From contig NZ_JACRWC010000106.1 in NCBI RefSeq assembly GCF_014306095.1, forward strand, positions 1 through 35,865: 35,865 nt of DNA, read 5' to 3'. Within the stretch, counting starts at the first letter, position 1, and each line of letters opens with the position of its first letter. Position numbers and translations under genes: made by a program. Origin of the DNA: Lentihominibacter faecis. Its GTDB lineage: Bacteria > Bacillota > Clostridia > Peptostreptococcales > Anaerovoracaceae. Below, piece by piece: positions 7,430-15,325 of the stretch. The notes under the pieces were generated by a model that was given only the letters and a program-made list of their open reading frames with translations, had not been told where the DNA came from and did no database searches.

Positions 7430-7466
7430 ATTAGAATAATGTGCAATTGGAAAGGAGACTCGGGAT

Positions 7467-10400
7467 ATGAACGACAAGAGAAAATTTAAGCGGGTTCTGG
7501 TCGCCAACAGAGGGGAGATCGCGATCCGTATATTCAGGGCCTGCAAGGAACTGGGAATCAGAAGCGTTGCTATCTACTCAGAAGAAGATAAAAATACACT
7601 GTTCAGAACGAAAGCGGATGAATCTTATCAGATCGGTAAGGGCAAGTCCCCTGTAGATGCTTATCTGGCTATTGATGAGATCATCGAACTGGCAAAGGCA
7701 AAAGGCGTGGATGCGATCCATCCAGGTTACGGCTTCCTGTCTGAAAATGTAGAATTTGCAAAGGCATGCGAAGAAGAAGGACTGGTTTTCATCGGACCGG
7801 ATTATCACATGATGGACAACCTCGGAGACAAGGTCAAGTCCAAGATCGTGGCAAACAGCGTAGGTGTGCCGACTATCCCGGGCATCACAGAAACCGTACC
7901 TTCGGAAGAGGTGGCTTTGCAGTTTGCAGATGAATGCGGATACCCTGTTATGCTGAAGGCGGCAGCCGGAGGCGGCGGAAGAGGTATGCGTATCGTAAGA
8001 TCGAAGGAAGAAATGGTAGAACAGTACCGCAGCGCCAAGAGTGAAGCGAAGAAGGCATTCGGTATCGACGATATCTTCATTGAAAAATATCTGGAACGTC
8101 CGAAGCATATCGAAGTGCAGATCCTGGGAGACAGCTACGGCAACATCGTACATCTGTATGAACGTGACTGTTCCATCCAGAGAAGACACCAGAAAGTGAT
8201 TGAATTTACTCCGGCGCTCTGCCTGACAGAGGAACAGAGACAGAACATCTGCAACGACGCTCTGAAGATCGCCAAGGCGGTGAACTACAGAAGTGCAGGT
8301 ACTGTAGAATTCCTGGTAGACCATGAAGGAAATCATTACTTCATCGAAATGAACCCTCGTATCCAGGTGGAACATACCGTTACAGAAATGACGACAGGCA
8401 TCGATATCGTACAGTCGCAGATCCTGATCGCCGAAGGATACGAACTGAATTCGCCGGAGCTTGACATCAAGAGTCAGGATGATATTCAGCCTCGCGGATT
8501 TGCGATCCAGTGCAGACTGACGACAGAAGACCCTATCAACGGATTTGCTCCGGATACAGGCGTTATCACAAAATACACAAGTGCAGGCGGTTACGGCATT
8601 CGTCTGGATGCTGGCAATGCGTTTGTTAACTCGACCATCTCGCCGTACTACGACAGCCTTCTTGTAAAGGTAACGTCCTGGGCGCGCAGCTTCCACGATG
8701 CCATCAGCAAGGCGAAACGTGCGCTGAAGGAAATGAAGATCAACGGGGTGAAGACAAACCGCGCATTCCTGCTCAACGTACTGAATCACCCGACGTTCCA
8801 GGCTGGTAACTGTGACACCGGATTTATAGCAGATAATCCGGAACTGATGAATATCATGGTAAGAGAAGACAAGGAAGTAAAACTGCTTACGTTCCTTGGT
8901 GAAAAATATGTCAACGGAAACAGAGGGATCAAGCCGCAGTTTGACGTGCCGGTATTCCCGCGGATCAAACCGGCTGAGATCGCAAAGCTTTCCGGAACGA
9001 AACAGATCCTGGATGAAAAGGGCCCTCAGGGCGTTGTGGACTGGGTAAAAGATCAGAAGAAGCTGCTGATCACCGATACGACTATGCGTGACGCGCAGCA
9101 GTCCCTTATGGCAACTCGTGTCAGAACGGTAGATATGGAAAAGATCGCACCGGCGACTGCTCTTTATGGTAAAGATCTCTTCTCGCTGGAAATGTGGGGT
9201 GGAGCAACATTCGATACGTCCTATCGTTTCCTGAAGGAATCTCCATGGGAAAGACTTGAGACGCTGCGTGCCAAGATCCCGAACATCATGTTCCAGATGC
9301 TGATCCGCGGTGCGAACGCTGTAGGCTACAAGAACTATCCGGACAACGTGATCCGCAGATTTGTAAAAGAATCAGCCAAGTCCGGAATCGACGTGTTCCG
9401 TATCTTCGATTCCCTTAACTGGATCCAGGGTATGGAAGTGGCGCTGGATGAAACCCTCAACCAGGGCAAGGTCGCAGAAGCGTGCATCTGTTACACCGGA
9501 GATATTCTGGATGAAAGCAGAGAAAAATACAACCTGAACTACTACATCAAGATGGCGAAGGAACTGGAAAAGAGAGGTGCTCACATCCTGGGCATCAAGG
9601 ACATGTCCGGTCTCATCAAGCCGATGGCAGCCAAGAAGCTGATCGAAGCTCTGAAAAACGAGATCTCCATTCCGATTCATCTCCATACTCACGATACCAG
9701 CGGCAACGGTGTAGCCACTCTGATGATGGCAGCCAATGCAGGCGTGGATATCATCGACGCAGCATTCAACAGCATGTCGGGACTGACAAGCCAGCCTGCT
9801 CTCAACTCCATCGTAGCTGCTATGGACAGCACAGAGCGTGAAACGGGTATCGATCCGGATGGCATCCAGGAAATCTCTGATTACTGGGCAGCAGTAAGAC
9901 CGGTTTACGCTGGATTTGAATCCGACATGATGACAGGATCCGCAGAAATCTACAAGTACGAGATGCCGGGAGGACAGTACTCCAACCTGAAGTCTCAGGT
10001 AGAAAGCTTCGGACTGGGTCACAAATTCAACGATGTAAAGGATATGTACAAGGCAGTCAACGAGATGCTGGGTGATATCGTTAAGGTAACACCGTCCTCT
10101 AAAGCTGTTGGCGATATGGCTATTTTCATGGTGCAGAATGAACTGACGCCGGAAAATATCTATGAGAAGGCGAAGGATATTGACTTCCCTGATTCCATCG
10201 TTTCCTACTTCGAAGGCATGATGGGTCAGCCAGAAGGCGGCTTCCCGGAAAAACTCCAGAAGCTTGTACTTCACGGCAAGAAGCCGATCACCTGCAGACC
10301 GGGCGAATTGCTGCCGGAAGAAGATTTCGACGGTATCAAGAAGCTGCTGGTCGAGAAATATGGACTGGAAGGAACAGAGAAAGAAGCTCTCAGTTATGCG

Positions 10401-10913
10401 CTGTACCCGAAAGTATTTGAGGATTATCTCAAGAGCCTGGACAAGGAAGGTAACTTCCGCCTGATGGGCAGTGATATCTTCTTCCATGGCTTATCTGAAG
10501 GAGAGACATGTGAAGTCAAGATCGCAGAGGGTAAGGAACTGGTTGTCAGACTGTCTGATGTAAGAGATGCAGATGATGAAGGATTCAGAAATCTGGTATT
10601 CGAAGTCAACGGCAACAGAAGTGCTGTCAAGATCAAAGACCAGGCTGCTTCTAACATCGGAGCGAATTCGTCCCAGATCGTTTATGCCAATGCAGAAGAT
10701 CCGAATGAAATCGGAGCAAACATCCCGGGTAATATCATTAAGGTGCTGATTGCCGAAGGCGATGAAGTGGAAGAAAAGCAGCCGATCGCGGTAATCGAAG
10801 CCATGAAGATGGAGACCAATATTCTGGCTCCTGCAAAGGGCGTTGTTGACAAGATCTACATCAAAGAAGGTCAGCAGGTCAAGGCAGGCGAGTTGATTGC
10901 AAAACTGAAGTAA
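7467..10913 (+). CDS. pyc: Pyruvate carboxylase (single-chain, biotin-dependent)
   Basis: The 1148-residue enzyme carboxylates pyruvate to oxaloacetate using ATP and bicarbonate. The biotin carboxylase half has RGEIAIRIFRA, the ATP-grasp loop KAAAGGGGRGM near residue 170 and EMNPRIQVEHTVTE. The carboxyltransferase half has LITDTTMRDAQQS near 533, GIKDMSG and the metal-binding HLHTHD. The C-terminal biotin carrier domain has the lysine site EAMKMET near residue 1114. Length equals that of the usual tetrameric enzyme, with no split into subunits. AAAGGAG lies about 10 nt before the ATG. In an anaerobe it supplies oxaloacetate for amino acids or reductive branches and connects to PPDK and PFK encoded further on. 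A small membrane protein gene follows. Confidence 0.97.
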   Translation: MNDKRKFKRVLVANRGEIAIRIFRACKELGIRSVAIYSEEDKNTLFRTKADESYQIGKGKSPVDAYLAIDEIIELAKAKGVDAIHPGYGFLSENVEFAKACEEEGLVFIGPDYHMMDNLGDKVKSKIVANSVGVPTIPGITETVPSEEVALQFADECGYPVMLKAAAGGGGRGMRIVRSKEEMVEQYRSAKSEAKKAFGIDDIFIEKYLERPKHIEVQILGDSYGNIVHLYERDCSIQRRHQKVIEFTPALCLTEEQRQNICNDALKIAKAVNYRSAGTVEFLVDHEGNHYFIEMNPRIQVEHTVTEMTTGIDIVQSQILIAEGYELNSPELDIKSQDDIQPRGFAIQCRLTTEDPINGFAPDTGVITKYTSAGGYGIRLDAGNAFVNSTISPYYDSLLVKVTSWARSFHDAISKAKRALKEMKINGVKTNRAFLLNVLNHPTFQAGNCDTGFIADNPELMNIMVREDKEVKLLTFLGEKYVNGNRGIKPQFDVPVFPRIKPAEIAKLSGTKQILDEKGPQGVVDWVKDQKKLLITDTTMRDAQQSLMATRVRTVDMEKIAPATALYGKDLFSLEMWGGATFDTSYRFLKESPWERLETLRAKIPNIMFQMLIRGANAVGYKNYPDNVIRRFVKESAKSGIDVFRIFDSLNWIQGMEVALDETLNQGKVAEACICYTGDILDESREKYNLNYYIKMAKELEKRGAHILGIKDMSGLIKPMAAKKLIEALKNEISIPIHLHTHDTSGNGVATLMMAANAGVDIIDAAFNSMSGLTSQPALNSIVAAMDSTERETGIDPDGIQEISDYWAAVRPVYAGFESDMMTGSAEIYKYEMPGGQYSNLKSQVESFGLGHKFNDVKDMYKAVNEMLGDIVKVTPSSKAVGDMAIFMVQNELTPENIYEKAKDIDFPDSIVSYFEGMMGQPEGGFPEKLQKLVLHGKKPITCRPGELLPEEDFDGIKKLLVEKYGLEGTEKEALSYALYPKVFEDYLKSLDKEGNFRLMGSDIFFHGLSEGETCEVKIAEGKELVVRLSDVRDADDEGFRNLVFEVNGNRSAVKIKDQAASNIGANSSQIVYANAEDPNEIGANIPGNIIKVLIAEGDEVEEKQPIAVIEAMKMETNILAPAKGVVDKIYIKEGQQVKAGELIAKLK

Positions 10914-10937
10914 TATAATAAATAAAGGAGCATAGCG

Positions 10938-11204
10938 ATGAACAACGGTGGTATCGTAGGAAAGTTTTTATATTTTTGGATCTTCATGATCGGTGTGTTG
11001 CTTTTTGCAAAGTATCTCGGTCATGTTGATGACGGCAGACAGATGGTTTATGTCTGCATTGCTGCAGCCCTGGTGTACATCGTTTTCATGGTGTTCCGGG
11101 CGCTGGGCAGAAACAAGCGGGAAGAGAAGGCTGAAAAAAAGCGTGAAGCAAACCGCACACCGGTGCATAAGGGTCAGGCCGGCAAAAAGAAAAAGAAGCG
11201 TTAG
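10938..11204 (+). CDS. Small membrane protein of unknown function
   Basis: The 88-residue product has two hydrophobic segments (about residues 9-25 and 36-55) and a strongly basic tail ending in KKKKKR, so the tail is expected in the cytoplasm. AAGGAG stands 8 nt before the ATG. The gene begins 24 nt after pyc and is followed by the terminator at 11230-11293, so it is the last gene of the pyc unit. I do not recognise the family; similar short two-helix basic proteins are common in clostridia. Confidence 0.7.
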   Translation: MNNGGIVGKFLYFWIFMIGVLLFAKYLGHVDDGRQMVYVCIAAALVYIVFMVFRALGRNKREEKAEKKREANRTPVHKGQAGKKKKKR

Positions 11205-11229
11205 CCTGAAAATCCTGTAAGAATAGAGA

Positions 11230-11293
11230 AAAGAACCTCGCATAAACATTCCTGTTTTTTAACAAACTAAGGAAAAAGATGCGAGGTTTTTTT
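11230..11293 (+). terminator. Long-loop terminator overlapping the start of the spoVAF-like gene
   Basis: AACCTCGCAT (11234-11243) pairs perfectly with ATGCGAGGTT (11279-11288), and the stem can extend through A-rich and T-rich flanks. The loop is 35 nt and a run of seven T follows the GC part. It ends the pyc transcript. The 3' arm contains the in-frame ATG at 11279 and the GAGG ribosome site of the next gene. Confidence 0.75.
11240..11269 (+). promoter_or_regulatory. Candidate sigma-G-type forespore promoter
   Basis: GCATA (11240-11244), an 18-nt spacer and CAAACTA (11263-11269) resemble the forespore sigma-G pattern (GCATA/TGAATA-like -35, CATACTA-like -10). It lies just upstream of a germination operon and inside the terminator loop. 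The -10 is imperfect, so this is tentative. Confidence 0.35.
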
Positions 11294-12691
11294 ATGAGTG
11301 AATATGAAAATCTGCTGAGGCAGATCAAGAGTCAGGTTCCGGTAGATGAAAGCTTTGACCTGCTGGAAAGAAAACTGAAGATCGGAGAGCGGGATGCAAC
11401 TATGTTTTTCGTGGACGGTCTGGTGGACGGAGATGTTATGCAGCGGGTAGTAGCCAGCTTGCAGGGACTGGATAAAAAAACAGTGGATCGAGCGAAAACC
11501 GCCGGAGAATTTATGGCGTATAACCTGGCATTCCTTGATTGTCTGCTGGCTTCCGACATGAAACAGGGAATACAGTTTCTGTACTCCGGATTGATCCCGC
11601 TTCTGATCGATGGGTATGATCAGATAATCATTATTGATGGACGTGATTATCCCCTTCGCAGTGTGGCAGAACCTTCCAAGGAAAAAAGTTTGCGAGGAGC
11701 GAAAGACGGTTTCGTAGAAGCAATGATGATGAACATCGCACTGCTTCGCAGAAGGATCCGGGATAATGCTCTTATTTTCAAGATATATGCTGTAGGAGAA
11801 GTGACTAAAACAGATGTTGCCCTGGCGTATATGAAGGATCGGGCAGATCAGGATATGGTGAAGAAAATGGATCAGACACTGAAGCAGCTTCGTTTGCGGG
11901 GGCTGACGGTCACAGAACAGACTCTGGTGGAGGCTCTGACTGGAAAGAAGCTTAGCTGGTGCAATCCTTTTCCGAAAGTGCGTTATTCTCAGCGCCCGGA
12001 TATCATTGCGGCTCACGTAGAGGAAGGAAAGCTGGCAGTGATCGTTGACAATTCGCCAACTGTGATCCTTCTTCCTGCAGGGATATTTGATTTCCTGCAG
12101 GATATTGATGATTATTATTTTCCTTTGCTTACAGGGAATTATTTTCGATTTTTGCGGATTTTAAACATATTCGTGATCCTGTTTGCAACACCGGTGTATC
12201 TGCTTTTTGCAGAAGGGGATATCCCAGTTAATGAAGCATTGCGGTTTTTCATTACCGAAGAAGAATTTGCCATAAGCATTTTCTGGCAGTTTATATTGCT
12301 GGAACTGGCAGTGGACGGATTGAAGCTGGCATCCTTGAATACGCCAGATTCCCTGGGCATGTCGCTGTCGGTGATCGGGGCGTTGATACTGGGTGAGTTT
12401 TCGGTTTCATCAGGATGGTTCGTGCCGCAGACCATCCTGTGCATGGCTGTAGTCGCTCTGGCAAGCTTCACGCAGCCCAGCATCGAGCTGGGATTCGGGA
12501 TCAAATTCGTGCGTGTGCTCATGTTGATCGGTGCTCATTTGCTGGGCTGGGAGGGCGTTGCCATAGGATTTTTGATTTCAGTGGCAGTGATGGCCGCTAC
12601 CAGAACGATCGTTGGAACATCCTACTTATATCCACTTGTTCCATGGGACTGGTCTAAGCTGAGGAAGCTTCTGTTTCGCACAAAAAAGTGA
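11294..12691 (+). CDS. spoVAF: Spore germination protein of the GerA/SpoVAF family
   Basis: The 465-residue product has a soluble N-terminal domain of about 270 residues (ATMFFVDGLVDGDVMQRV, SGLIPLLIDGYDQIIIIDGRDYPLR, NPFPKVRYSQRPD) and then a hydrophobic domain of five or six helices. This is the layout of GerAA/SpoVAF proteins of the spore inner membrane, which take part in nutrient-triggered ion release. The wording of the N-terminal motifs is closer to SpoVAF than to nutrient receptor subunits, but this is from memory. GAGG lies 7 nt before the ATG at 11294; an in-frame ATG at 11279 is the alternative. It heads a unit with cwlJ and gerQ. Confidence 0.82.
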   Translation: MSEYENLLRQIKSQVPVDESFDLLERKLKIGERDATMFFVDGLVDGDVMQRVVASLQGLDKKTVDRAKTAGEFMAYNLAFLDCLLASDMKQGIQFLYSGLIPLLIDGYDQIIIIDGRDYPLRSVAEPSKEKSLRGAKDGFVEAMMMNIALLRRRIRDNALIFKIYAVGEVTKTDVALAYMKDRADQDMVKKMDQTLKQLRLRGLTVTEQTLVEALTGKKLSWCNPFPKVRYSQRPDIIAAHVEEGKLAVIVDNSPTVILLPAGIFDFLQDIDDYYFPLLTGNYFRFLRILNIFVILFATPVYLLFAEGDIPVNEALRFFITEEEFAISIFWQFILLELAVDGLKLASLNTPDSLGMSLSVIGALILGEFSVSSGWFVPQTILCMAVVALASFTQPSIELGFGIKFVRVLMLIGAHLLGWEGVAIGFLISVAVMAATRTIVGTSYLYPLVPWDWSKLRKLLFRTKK

Positions 12692-12740
12692 ACCACTGCA
12701 TAGTATGAGAAAGAAAACAGGGAAAGGCGGAGCAGAAGCA

Positions 12741-13178
12741 ATGGATACGAGAGAGCTTTTTGCACGGCTCATTCAGTGTGAGGCGGGTGGTGAAGGAACG
12801 GATGGTATGATGGGCGTCGCTACAGTCGTTATGAACAGAGCAACGATCAATTATGGGGAATTTGCCCGGATCAACGGTGGAGGAGATATTCGCAGTGTGA
12901 TCGAGCAGCCTGGTCAGTTTACATGTATGAAAACCAGTGTTGGAGGCGTTTACAATCCACAGAATGTTTATAACATGATACCTCTGGAGGAACATTATGC
13001 GATTGCCGACTGGGCTATTGCAGGAGGCAGGCTGGCAGGAGTAGATCATTCTCTCTTTTTTCATAATCCCTACAGCAGTATCTGTCCGATCTACTTCCCG
13101 ACCCGTGTTGGAGTCATCCACAATCGTGTCGGGGATCACTGCTTTTATATTCCGACTTCCTATTATGCAGCTACATGA
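12741..13178 (+). CDS. cwlJ: Spore cortex-lytic cell wall hydrolase CwlJ/SleB family
   Basis: The 145-residue product contains the whole SleB/CwlJ catalytic domain: LIQCEAGGEGTDGMMGVATVVMNR with the catalytic-type Glu14, then QFTCM, and a final FFHNP...F-I-P. It lacks a signal peptide and a peptidoglycan-binding domain, and its length matches CwlJ (about 142 in B. subtilis), unlike the longer SleB. CwlJ digests spore cortex peptidoglycan during germination and is activated by calcium dipicolinate. I start at 12741 because a GGCGGAG site lies about 9 nt upstream; the ATG at 12705 has none. The neighbour gerQ encodes the coat protein that holds CwlJ in place, which supports the call. Confidence 0.9.
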   Translation: MDTRELFARLIQCEAGGEGTDGMMGVATVVMNRATINYGEFARINGGGDIRSVIEQPGQFTCMKTSVGGVYNPQNVYNMIPLEEHYAIADWAIAGGRLAGVDHSLFFHNPYSSICPIYFPTRVGVIHNRVGDHCFYIPTSYYAAT

Positions 13179-13195
13179 GTCAGAAAGGTGGTTTT

Positions 13196-13684
13196 ATGGC
13201 AACACAGGAACAAGGGGCAGAAATGATTGCCCGGGAAGATATGACTGAAATCATGGGAACGGAGCAGATTCCTGCAGAAGCGGTGCTGCCGGGTTCGGCA
13301 GGGGCGGCGATATCGACCGGCGGTTCCGGGAACTTCGGGATGCAGCAGAGCGGTTCCTATCCGCAGATCATTCCCAACAGTCCAACGTTTCAGGTCCCGG
13401 CGAATCCGCTTCTTCTGCCGGAATACAACGAGCTCCTGGATTACAATGCCGTGCAGTATCTCAATGGGATCTTCCGTACTCAGATCGGACGTTACGTCAA
13501 GGTGTCGCAGCTGGTGGGATCCAATACCATGGAGGAGTTTGAAGGATATCTGATTGGCGTCGGGATCAATTACGTCATCCTGCAGGATTATCTGACAGGA
13601 AATATACGGATCCTGGATATTTACGGGATCAAGAGTATGTATGTGTATTATAAGAACGTCAGGAGCATGCTGTCTTCGGAGTAG
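13196..13684 (+). CDS. gerQ: Spore coat protein GerQ
   Basis: The 162-residue product has a low-complexity N-terminus of about 75 residues (Ser, Gly, Gln, Pro rich) and then a compact C-terminal domain: VQYLNGIFRTQIGRYVKV, FEGYLIGVGINYVILQD and ILDIYGIKSMYVY. This matches the GerQ (YwdL) domain. In Bacillus GerQ is a coat protein needed for CwlJ localisation and is cross-linked by transglutaminase. Start 13196 is chosen because AAAGGTGG lies about 4 nt before it; an in-frame ATG at 13175 overlaps the cwlJ stop (ATGA) and would add seven residues. Both choices imply coupled translation with cwlJ. Confidence 0.88.
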   Translation: MATQEQGAEMIAREDMTEIMGTEQIPAEAVLPGSAGAAISTGGSGNFGMQQSGSYPQIIPNSPTFQVPANPLLLPEYNELLDYNAVQYLNGIFRTQIGRYVKVSQLVGSNTMEEFEGYLIGVGINYVILQDYLTGNIRILDIYGIKSMYVYYKNVRSMLSSE

Positions 13685-13715
13685 CGCGGAGGCTTTGCAG
13701 CAGAAAAAAAGCATG

Positions 13716-13768
13716 AAAAAACTGCATCGGGGCGAGGAATTTTGAAGATCCTCGATCCGATGCAGTTT
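13716..13768. terminator. Bidirectional terminator between gerQ and the L,D-transpeptidase gene
   Basis: AAAAACTGCATCGG and CCGATGCAGTTTT form a strong stem, with an inner GAGGA/TCCTC helix. A-rich and T-rich flanks let it end transcripts from both convergent genes. Confidence 0.85.
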
Positions 13769-13791
13769 TGCAGTTTACAGGGTTTCAGGTT

Positions 13792-15174
13792 TTAGTAGTG
13801 CATTACGACCGGCATGCCGACTTCAGCCTGTCTGTAAAATTCAGGGATCCGCCCGGTAGGCATATTGACGCAGCCATGGCTTCCGTTGGTTCTCCAGATA
13901 CTGCCGCCGAAGCTGCTTCTCCAGCTGGCATCGTGGAAGCCGATCCCTGTCGGAGTAATACCCATCCAGTAGGATACCGGCGACTCATAGTCGTCGCCTT
14001 TGAGAATCACGTTTCGCAGTTTGTTCATGATAAAGTATGTCCCTGTCGGCGTAGCGTCGCCACGCGCCTGATTTCCTGTTACGACGCTGCAGGAGAATTT
14101 CAAGACACCGTCGCGATAAAAGCGTACTTCCTGTCTGCTGAAGTCTACGTCGGCATAGGTGTTGCCGAGAAGGCGGGAATATGTGCCGTAGCCTTTTTTG
14201 GAATAGATCGGTTCGCGCTTCACATCTTTATGAGATTCCAGGTCTTTTGTAAGCTGTTCGGCTTCTTTTTCCTGATCGATCTTCCATCCGTATGTACCGC
14301 CCTTTACAGTGATCTTTTTTCCGGCCAGGGTTTCAAAAGTACGTTCGATTCCTACCGTGTTATATTTTTCTGCCAGTTGTTTTACATACTCCTTCACACC
14401 TTCAGTGCTTGCTTTCCCGGAAAGGCTGCTGTCAAACATAGTGCTCAATTCTTCTACTGAAACGGTGAAAGAATCCTCTCCCAGTTCATAATCTATTTTT
14501 TGTCCAAGATATTTTTTGCAGAATTCCTGATATTTGATAAGATTTTCGTCATCAGATGTTACCTTCGGTATATCGTTGTATTTTTTTTCATCATAGATCA
14601 TCTGAAGATTTCCGGACTGGATCTGCTCCAGCATTGCCTGGAAGAACCGATCCTTATCAATGGCTGTTCCCATTTTTTCAGGAATGATCGGAAAATCCGG
14701 ATCCGACAAATCGACGTAAGCATCTGTACTGGCTTTCGCGTTTGGATTGTTGAGGAATTCAGAGTTCATCACCTGTTCCTTGAAGGAATCGCCGCAGGTT
14801 TTGATTGTCATGGGGATCTTCACGGAAAACGGTGTGCGAAGATAATGGCTCATGGCTGCGGTCAGGAGATGCTTTTCTTTTATGGAGCGTATCTGACCGG
14901 CAATGTCATATGTACAGTCAAAATGTGTAAACTCTGCCAATTTGTCGTTAAGACTTCCTACTACGGTCAGAGTTTTCTTGTTCCACTCATCAGAGAGCTG
15001 ACTGAAAGCTTCATCGTAAGTAAGATTAGAGCAGTCGACTCCATTGATCGAGGTTTTCTGCGGCAGATGATCAGCAGTGTAGTCGGAAGATCTGGTATAT
15101 GCGAGAATCAGCCCGGCTATCGCGACGATGATGCATGCGATGACTGCGGTGATAATAATAAGGGTTTTTTTCAT
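13792..15174 (-). CDS. L,D-transpeptidase with an N-terminal peptidoglycan-binding-like region
   Basis: The 460-residue protein has one membrane helix at residues 4-26 and a large extracellular part. The C-terminal YkuD domain starts near residue 335 (DVDFSRQEVRFYRDGVL) and holds the catalytic signature IGFHDA, then NGSHGCVNMP with His433 and Cys435. The middle resembles the PG_binding_4 repeats that precede YkuD in many clostridial enzymes. Such enzymes make 3-3 cross-links between peptidoglycan stems or attach proteins, using a thioester on the Cys. AAGGAG lies 6 nt before the ATG. The gene stands alone, divergent from dnaE and convergent with gerQ. A role in spore or vegetative wall cannot be told from the sequence. 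Confidence 0.92.
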   Translation of the reverse strand: MKKTLIIITAVIACIIVAIAGLILAYTRSSDYTADHLPQKTSINGVDCSNLTYDEAFSQLSDEWNKKTLTVVGSLNDKLAEFTHFDCTYDIAGQIRSIKEKHLLTAAMSHYLRTPFSVKIPMTIKTCGDSFKEQVMNSEFLNNPNAKASTDAYVDLSDPDFPIIPEKMGTAIDKDRFFQAMLEQIQSGNLQMIYDEKKYNDIPKVTSDDENLIKYQEFCKKYLGQKIDYELGEDSFTVSVEELSTMFDSSLSGKASTEGVKEYVKQLAEKYNTVGIERTFETLAGKKITVKGGTYGWKIDQEKEAEQLTKDLESHKDVKREPIYSKKGYGTYSRLLGNTYADVDFSRQEVRFYRDGVLKFSCSVVTGNQARGDATPTGTYFIMNKLRNVILKGDDYESPVSYWMGITPTGIGFHDASWRSSFGGSIWRTNGSHGCVNMPTGRIPEFYRQAEVGMPVVMHY

Positions 15175-15288
15175 AATGTCTCCTTCTCTGGATCCTGTCC
15201 ATAATCTCTTTTATTCTACTTGATTCGTCAGAATTATACAATAGAAAAATTGTTCAAAAAGTTCGTCATATAATTTTATCGCAGAGTA

Positions 15289-15297
15289 TGATAAAAT
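15289..15297 (+). promoter_or_regulatory. Extended -10 promoter element of dnaE
   Basis: TGATAAAAT (15289-15297) is an extended -10 box 28 nt upstream of dnaE, inside a 15-mer identical to the pyc promoter. No good -35 is visible. The intergenic space 15175-15325 must also hold the divergent L,D-transpeptidase promoter; TATAAT and TAGAAT candidates on the minus strand are weakly supported. Confidence 0.4.
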
Positions 15298-15325
15298 ATT
15301 AGTAGAATACTAAAAGAGGTTTTAT

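Noticed and set aside
7578..8789. 403-codon minus-strand ORF inside pyc (and another at 9372-10487)
   Set aside because: Both are shadows of the pyruvate carboxylase frame with no start signals.
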